Of a stretch of 64,000 bases of DNA, positions 60,223-64,000 are shown piece by piece (positions within the stretch are counted from its first letter, which is position 1; every line of letters begins with the position of its first letter). The notes under the pieces are model-generated. The model had not been told where the DNA came from, did no database searches, and was given only the letters and a program-made list of their open reading frames with translations. Source of the stretch: Pectobacterium carotovorum (GTDB taxonomy: Bacteria; Pseudomonadota; Gammaproteobacteria; Enterobacterales; Enterobacteriaceae); NCBI RefSeq assembly GCF_900129615.1, contig NZ_FQWI01000001.1, positions 868,001-932,000 on the forward strand, in the 5' to 3' direction. A program made the translations under genes and the position numbers.

Positions 60223-61950
60223 TTGACCAGTAACCGACTCTCATGGCAGCATTTACTGCCCAATAATACGCCTTATCAAACGCTATTCACTCAGGCAGCT
60301 CAACTTGCTCCTGCTGAATTCTCCGCTATTCAGTCACGTCTTGCAGACAGCCTGACGCTCTTTTGCCACCCTCGTTCACCTTCGCGCTTTATGCTGTTGA
60401 AAGCGCAAGAGAATGATGAATATATGGCATTGATCGCCCGTGCGCTGAGCGCCATCAGGCCAGACTCCGGGGCGATACATGGCAGTAAATATATCATTGA
60501 GGGTCGTCATATCCGGGTCGAACCCGCTACACAGCCTGCGGATAACTTTGCCGCACAGCAGTCCTGTGGCTATCAGGAATGGATTGAACCTGAACAGCTC
60601 TTCGGCTGCGTGCGTAGTTTTCACGATGAAGTCACGCTGCACCCGGGGCTGATTCACCAGGTTAATGGCGGTACGTTGATCCTGTCGGCCAGAGCACTGC
60701 TGGCTCAACCGTTGATGTGGCTGCGTCTGAAACAGATTATGGCTGAAGGCATCTATCGTTGGCTGTCACCAGACGAGCGCAAGCCACTTCCTGTTGATGT
60801 GCCGCCGATGCCGCTTGATGTTCGCCTGATTATTCTCGGCGACCGCGAAAGTCTGGCAGATATTCATGATATGGAGCCAGAATTAGGCGAACACGCGATT
60901 TACGGCGAATTCGAAGCGCAATTGCAGTTGATTGAAACTGACGACATGGCGCGCTGGTGCTCCTACATCAATGCACTATGCAGCGAAAATCAGTTACCGC
61001 TGCTGGATGCCGATGCCTGGCCGGCATTAGTGAACGTGGCGATACGCTACAGCGGCGATCAAGGCAATTTGCCATTATGCCCACGTTGGCTAATCGGCCA
61101 GTTAAAATATGCATCGCTATACGCCAGAGATGGCCAGATCACGGAGCAGGCGCTGGTTGACGCCGTTGCCGCTCGCCAATGGCGTGAAGGCTACCTTCGT
61201 GAACGCATGCAGGATGAAATCGAATTAGGCCAGATCCTGATCGAAACGGAAGGCGAAGTCGTCGGCCAGATTAATGGACTTTCCGTATTGGAATTCCCAG
61301 GCTATCCCGTTGCCTTTGGCGAACCAACACGCATCAGCTGCGTGGTTCACGCTGGCGACGGTGAATTCACCGACGTTGAGCGCAAAGCCGAACTTGCTGG
61401 CAATTTACACGCCAAGGGTATGATGATTATGCAGGCGTTCCTGATTACGGAACTGGAGCTTGATCAACAACTGCCCTTCTCGGCTTCCATCGTCTTCGAA
61501 CAATCGTATAGCGAAGTTGATGGCGACAGCGCCTCACTGGCAGAACTGTGTGCGCTGGTGAGCGCCCTCTCCTTGCGGCCAATCAATCAGCAGTTCGCTG
61601 TGACCGGTTCTGTCGATCAATTTGGTCACGTGCAACCCATTGGCGGCGTGAATGAGAAAATCGAAGGCTTCTTTGAGGTCTGCCAGCGTCGTGGATTGAC
61701 GGGAACACAGGGCGTGATTTTACCTGCGGCTAATCTACGCCATCTCTGTTTACAGGAAGATGTCGTTGAAGCGGTACGCGAAGGGAAATTCCATCTTTTC
61801 CCGGTAGAAACTGCACCGGAAGCGTTGTCATTATTGACCAACTTAGCTTATGACGATGAACAGCAGCCAAACCTGCTGTCCGCCATTCGTGAGAGAATTG
61901 GACAACTTGCACCGCAAGAACGTAGACGTTTCCCTTGGTTTTTCCGTTAA
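60223..61950 (+). CDS. ycbZ: Lon-like protease family protein YcbZ
   Basis: A 575-residue protein similar to E. coli YcbZ (586). The C-terminal Lon-type protease domain is complete: the serine nucleophile in YSEVDGDSASLAELCAL near residue 453 and the lysine in GGVNEKIEGFFEVCQRRG near residue 496 form the catalytic dyad. The N-terminal half is a divergent ATPase-like region in which I see no clear Walker A. The start is a TTG at 60223, in register with E. coli. The frame extends upstream to a TTG at 60181, but that codon overlaps the TATAAT. Substrates are unknown. It precedes fabA as in E. coli. Confidence 0.88.
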   Translation: MTSNRLSWQHLLPNNTPYQTLFTQAAQLAPAEFSAIQSRLADSLTLFCHPRSPSRFMLLKAQENDEYMALIARALSAIRPDSGAIHGSKYIIEGRHIRVEPATQPADNFAAQQSCGYQEWIEPEQLFGCVRSFHDEVTLHPGLIHQVNGGTLILSARALLAQPLMWLRLKQIMAEGIYRWLSPDERKPLPVDVPPMPLDVRLIILGDRESLADIHDMEPELGEHAIYGEFEAQLQLIETDDMARWCSYINALCSENQLPLLDADAWPALVNVAIRYSGDQGNLPLCPRWLIGQLKYASLYARDGQITEQALVDAVAARQWREGYLRERMQDEIELGQILIETEGEVVGQINGLSVLEFPGYPVAFGEPTRISCVVHAGDGEFTDVERKAELAGNLHAKGMMIMQAFLITELELDQQLPFSASIVFEQSYSEVDGDSASLAELCALVSALSLRPINQQFAVTGSVDQFGHVQPIGGVNEKIEGFFEVCQRRGLTGTQGVILPAANLRHLCLQEDVVEAVREGKFHLFPVETAPEALSLLTNLAYDDEQQPNLLSAIRERIGQLAPQERRRFPWFFR

Positions 61951-61953
61951 ACC

Positions 61954-61970
61954 AACTGGTTTAACCAGAC
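61954..61970 (+). promoter_or_regulatory. FadR operator of fabA
   Basis: AACTGGTTTAACCAGAC fits the FadR pattern CTGGT-N3-ACCAG with both flanks close. FadR bound here would activate fabA, as in E. coli. Confidence 0.82.
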
Positions 61971-61985
61971 GCAACAGACTTGCCC

Positions 61986-62003
61986 AGCGTACAGGTGTAC
62001 GCT
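61986..62003 (+). promoter_or_regulatory. FabR operator of fabA
   Basis: AGCGTACAGGTGTACGCT is a near-perfect palindrome and matches the FabR site of E. coli fabA/fabB (AGCGTACA-N2-TGTACGCT). FabR represses when unsaturated acyl chains are plentiful. Confidence 0.9.
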
Positions 62004-62041
62004 AACCTGCGTGCTTCATTAAAACAAGGCTTACAGAGACC

Positions 62042-62560
62042 ATGGTAGATAAACGCGAATCCTATACAAAAGAAGACCTCCTTGCCTCCAGTCGTGGCGA
62101 ACTGTTCGGCCCGAACGGCCCTCAGTTGCCTGCCCCTAACATGCTCATGATGGACCGCGTCGTTAAAATGACGGAAGACGGCGGTAAGTATGGCAAAGGC
62201 TATGTGGAAGCCGAATTGGATATCACGCCTGACCTGTGGTTCTTCGGTTGCCATTTCATCGGCGATCCGGTGATGCCAGGCTGCCTCGGTCTGGATGCCA
62301 TGTGGCAATTAGTCGGCTTTTATCTGGGCTGGCTGGGTGGCGAAGGCAAAGGCCGCGCGCTCGGCGTGGGTGAAGTCAAATTCACCGGACAAGTGCTGCC
62401 AACAGCGAAGAAAGTGACGTATCGCATTCACTTCAAACGCGTGATCAATCGCCGTTTGGTGATGGGGATTGCTGATGGCGAAGTACTGGTTGACGGTCAG
62501 CAGATCTATACCGCTGACGAACTGAAAGTGGGCCTGTTCAAAGACACCAGCGCTTTCTAA
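62042..62560 (+). CDS. fabA: 3-hydroxydecanoyl-ACP dehydratase/isomerase
   Basis: FabA introduces the double bond that starts unsaturated fatty acid synthesis. The 172-residue length equals E. coli. The catalytic His is in [27 protein letters not shown] near residue 71 and the Asp near residue 85 of the same stretch. FadR and FabR operators lie directly upstream. A hairpin follows the stop. Confidence 0.98.
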   Translation: MVDKRESYTKEDLLASSRGELFGPNGPQLPAPNMLMMDRVVKMTEDGGKYGKGYVEAELDITPDLWFFGCHFIGDPVMPGCLGLDAMWQLVGFYLGWLGGEGKGRALGVGEVKFTGQVLPTAKKVTYRIHFKRVINRRLVMGIADGEVLVDGQQIYTADELKVGLFKDTSAF

Positions 62561-62575
62561 GCCTCATATAGCACT

Positions 62576-62599
62576 GCGGGCGAAAAACCTTTCGCCCGC
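62576..62599 (+). terminator. fabA terminator candidate
   Basis: GCGGGCGAAA-AACC-TTTCGCCCGC is a perfect ten-pair stem; the following tract is only moderately T-rich. Confidence 0.75.
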
Positions 62600-62654
62600 G
62601 TTATCCGTTTATTTCTCCGACGTTATCTCACCGCAGCTTAAACTCTCCGCCCTA

Positions 62655-63308
62655 TCATGATGGACTTTTCAGTTCATTGGTGATCGATTGCCGTACGTCT
62701 TGCGGTATCTTCAATTCGTTCGCTAACGCATCCAGATAGCTTTTCTCCATGAAGTGATCGACATCAATGACTGCGCAGCTCAGGAAGTACACTTCAAGCG
62801 CCTCTTCCTCATTTTTCACATCTTTCGCCAGCAGAATCGGATCAAGAGGTTGCTCTATGGCTTCCTGCACCCAGCGGTGCGCTTCACTGCCCAGTTGCAG
62901 TTGCTGAATATTTTCATCAATACGCTGTTTCTCAGTCGCATCAATATGGCCGTCGCTCTTGGCAGCAAAAACCAAAGCCTGAATCAGACGGCGGGCACGA
63001 ATATTGTCAGCCGAGGACTGGGTGCCAAACTGCGGGTCGTCCTGATGCGTATCGCGAACGCGTTTTTTGTACTGGTTCCACAACACCACGCCCGCCGCCG
63101 CACTACCGCCAATAATCAACGCATTTTTACCCAACGAACCCATGATTTTTCGCGTGGACTTATTCGACAACAACACGCCCGCCAAACCGCCTAGCGCAGC
63201 AGGCTTCAGCATATCGCCTAAATTGCCGTTTTTACCCCCTTGATGCTGATTCCCCTGCTTGCTACCGGAGCCCAATAAGCCCTGAATCTGTTGCAGCCAA
63301 TTATTCAT
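62655..63308 (-). CDS. yebE: YebE-family inner membrane protein (DUF533, TerB-like)
   Basis: A 217-residue protein with a glycine-rich N-terminal region containing one membrane segment (about residues 55-80: GSLGKNALIIGGSAAAGVVLW) and a C-terminal TerB-like helical domain (RRLIQALVFAAKSDGHIDATEKQRIDENIQQL near 108-140). It matches the DUF533 family of E. coli YebE, a CpxR-regulated envelope stress gene of unknown role. The start at 63308 follows GAGGA at correct spacing; the ATG at 63314 is too close to it. E. coli yebE is elsewhere, so this is a local rearrangement. Confidence 0.88.
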   Translation of the reverse strand: MNNWLQQIQGLLGSGSKQGNQHQGGKNGNLGDMLKPAALGGLAGVLLSNKSTRKIMGSLGKNALIIGGSAAAGVVLWNQYKKRVRDTHQDDPQFGTQSSADNIRARRLIQALVFAAKSDGHIDATEKQRIDENIQQLQLGSEAHRWVQEAIEQPLDPILLAKDVKNEEEALEVYFLSCAVIDVDHFMEKSYLDALANELKIPQDVRQSITNELKSPS

Positions 63309-63467
63309 TTTCATTCCTCAAGGAAAAGTGACATCACTGATGGTGTTGTCACTCATAGTAATGGTGCGGAAGGCGTTTGTTTGTCAGATTGTGTATAGCA
63401 ATGAAAAGTATGGACCGCACTTTCTCGACGGTCCATCTGGGCGATCCATCTTGCTATGCAGGAAACG

Positions 63468-64000
63468 TCACGGCGCTGGCTTCAGCGGCGCTTTTCTCAC
63501 TGGGGTATTCCCGGAAACATAGTAGCGCGCTTTGCTACGCGGCAGCGGCTGACGTCGGCGGATTCGGTCGGCAATTTTCTCAGCAATCATAATGGTTGTC
63601 GCATTCAGGTTACCGGTAATAATCTGCGGCATAATGGAGGCATCCACCACGCGTAGCCCTTCCATACCGTGAACGCGGCCTTGTCCATCGACCACCGCCA
63701 TTTCATCCTCACCCATCTTACAAGAACAGGAGGGGTGGAATGCTGTCTCAGCATGAGTGCGGATAAACTCGTCCAGTTCCTCATCCGTCTGAACCTCCAC
63801 CCCAGGGCTGATCTCTCGCCCACGGTATTTATCCAGCGCGGGCTGCGCCATGATTTCACGCGTAATGCGGATCGCATCGCGAAATTCCTGCCAATCCTGC
63901 TCCGTCGACATATAGTTGAACAAGATGCTAGGGTGCTCGCGGGCGTCTTTGGAGCGCACCTGGACACGCCCCCGACTGAGTGAACGCATGGAGCCAACGT
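63468..64000 (-). CDS. betA: choline dehydrogenase, C-terminal part
   Basis: The 3' part of betA, cut by the window edge; the frame is open to base 64000 and reads [11 protein letters not shown]. BetA oxidises choline to betaine aldehyde at the membrane for osmoprotection. The GMC-oxidoreductase C-terminal features are present: [23 protein letters not shown] with the active-site His, and [25 protein letters not shown]. At the conserved HPCGTCKMG position this protein reads HPSCSCKMG. It probably begins a bet cluster to the right. Confidence 0.96.
   Translation of the reverse strand, partial: VGSMRSLSRGRVQVRSKDAREHPSILFNYMSTEQDWQEFRDAIRITREIMAQPALDKYRGREISPGVEVQTDEELDEFIRTHAETAFHPSCSCKMGEDEMAVVDGQGRVHGMEGLRVVDASIMPQIITGNLNATTIMIAEKIADRIRRRQPLPRSKARYYVSGNTPVRKAPLKPAP

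Noticed and set aside
63327-63353. AGTGACA...TGTCACT inverted repeat as a matS site or CpxR box before yebE
   Set aside because: It does not fit GTGACRNYGTCAC spacing nor the GTAAA-N5-GTAAA CpxR pattern. It may still be a hairpin.

Overview
The window is chromosomal DNA from an enterobacterium of the soft-rot group, most likely Pectobacterium (family Pectobacteriaceae). This assignment is inference. The gene order follows the E. coli 23-25 min region block by block (ndh-ycfP-nagZ-thiK-lpoB-ycfL-hinT, ptsG-tatD-holB-tmk-mltG-pabC-fabF-acpP-fabGDH-plsX-rpmF-yceD, maf/rluC/rne, pyrC-dinI-bssS-yceJ-yceI-trhO-lpxL-opgGH, then serT-yccA-tusE-acyP-hspQ-yccU-yccT-mgsA-helD-yccF-yccS-sxy-sulA-ompA-matP-lonH-fabA). 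The proteins are clearly diverged from E. coli, and several intervals carry genes that E. coli lacks.

Layout. 0-4.5 kb: leftward envelope and recycling genes behind the ndh control region, with an ERIC element at the end of nagZ. 4.7-7.1 kb: a divergent MFS exporter and XRE-type regulator where E. coli has fhuE. 7.1-19.5 kb: a long leftward run from the yceD-rpmF-plsX-fabHDG-acpP-fabF lipid operon through pabC, mltG, tmk, holB and tatD to ptsG, whose leader keeps the SgrS target and has candidate Mlc and CRP sites. 19.6-25.2 kb: maf, rluC and RNase E with a long leader. 25.2-33.3 kb: pyrC, SOS-controlled dinI, biofilm regulator bssS, cytochrome b561/YceI, tRNA hydroxylase TrhO, an old yellow enzyme and lpxL. 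33.3-37.5 kb: the opgGH osmoregulated glucan operon.

37.8-47.2 kb is the accessory part. It holds a His/Met-rich DUF2946 plus PepSY pair, a chemoreceptor ending in a CheR-type pentapeptide, an orphan ribbon-helix-helix protein, a small Cys-rich secreted protein, a GhoT/OrtT-like membrane toxin that I see without a GhoS partner, a DUF523/TudS-like protein, a UspF-like protein, a GNAT/isochorismatase pair, a Nudix hydrolase and an AriR/YmgB-like connector. 47.5-64 kb returns to conserved order from tRNA-Ser(UGA) to fabA, then yebE and the 3' part of betA.

The main functional themes are fatty acid and phospholipid synthesis (fab cluster, plsX, fabA under FadR/FabR operators), envelope biogenesis (lpoB, mltG, nagZ, lpxL, opgGH, ompA), RNA metabolism (rne, rluC, trhO, tusE) and SOS response (dinI and sulA, each with a clean LexA box). 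I found no prophage, CRISPR array, transposase or obviously new multi-gene system. The items most worth a second look are the orphan GhoT/OrtT-like toxin, the DUF2946-PepSY pair, the MFS/XRE insertion, the ERIC element that forms the end of nagZ, and the tandem repeat that shortens HinT.
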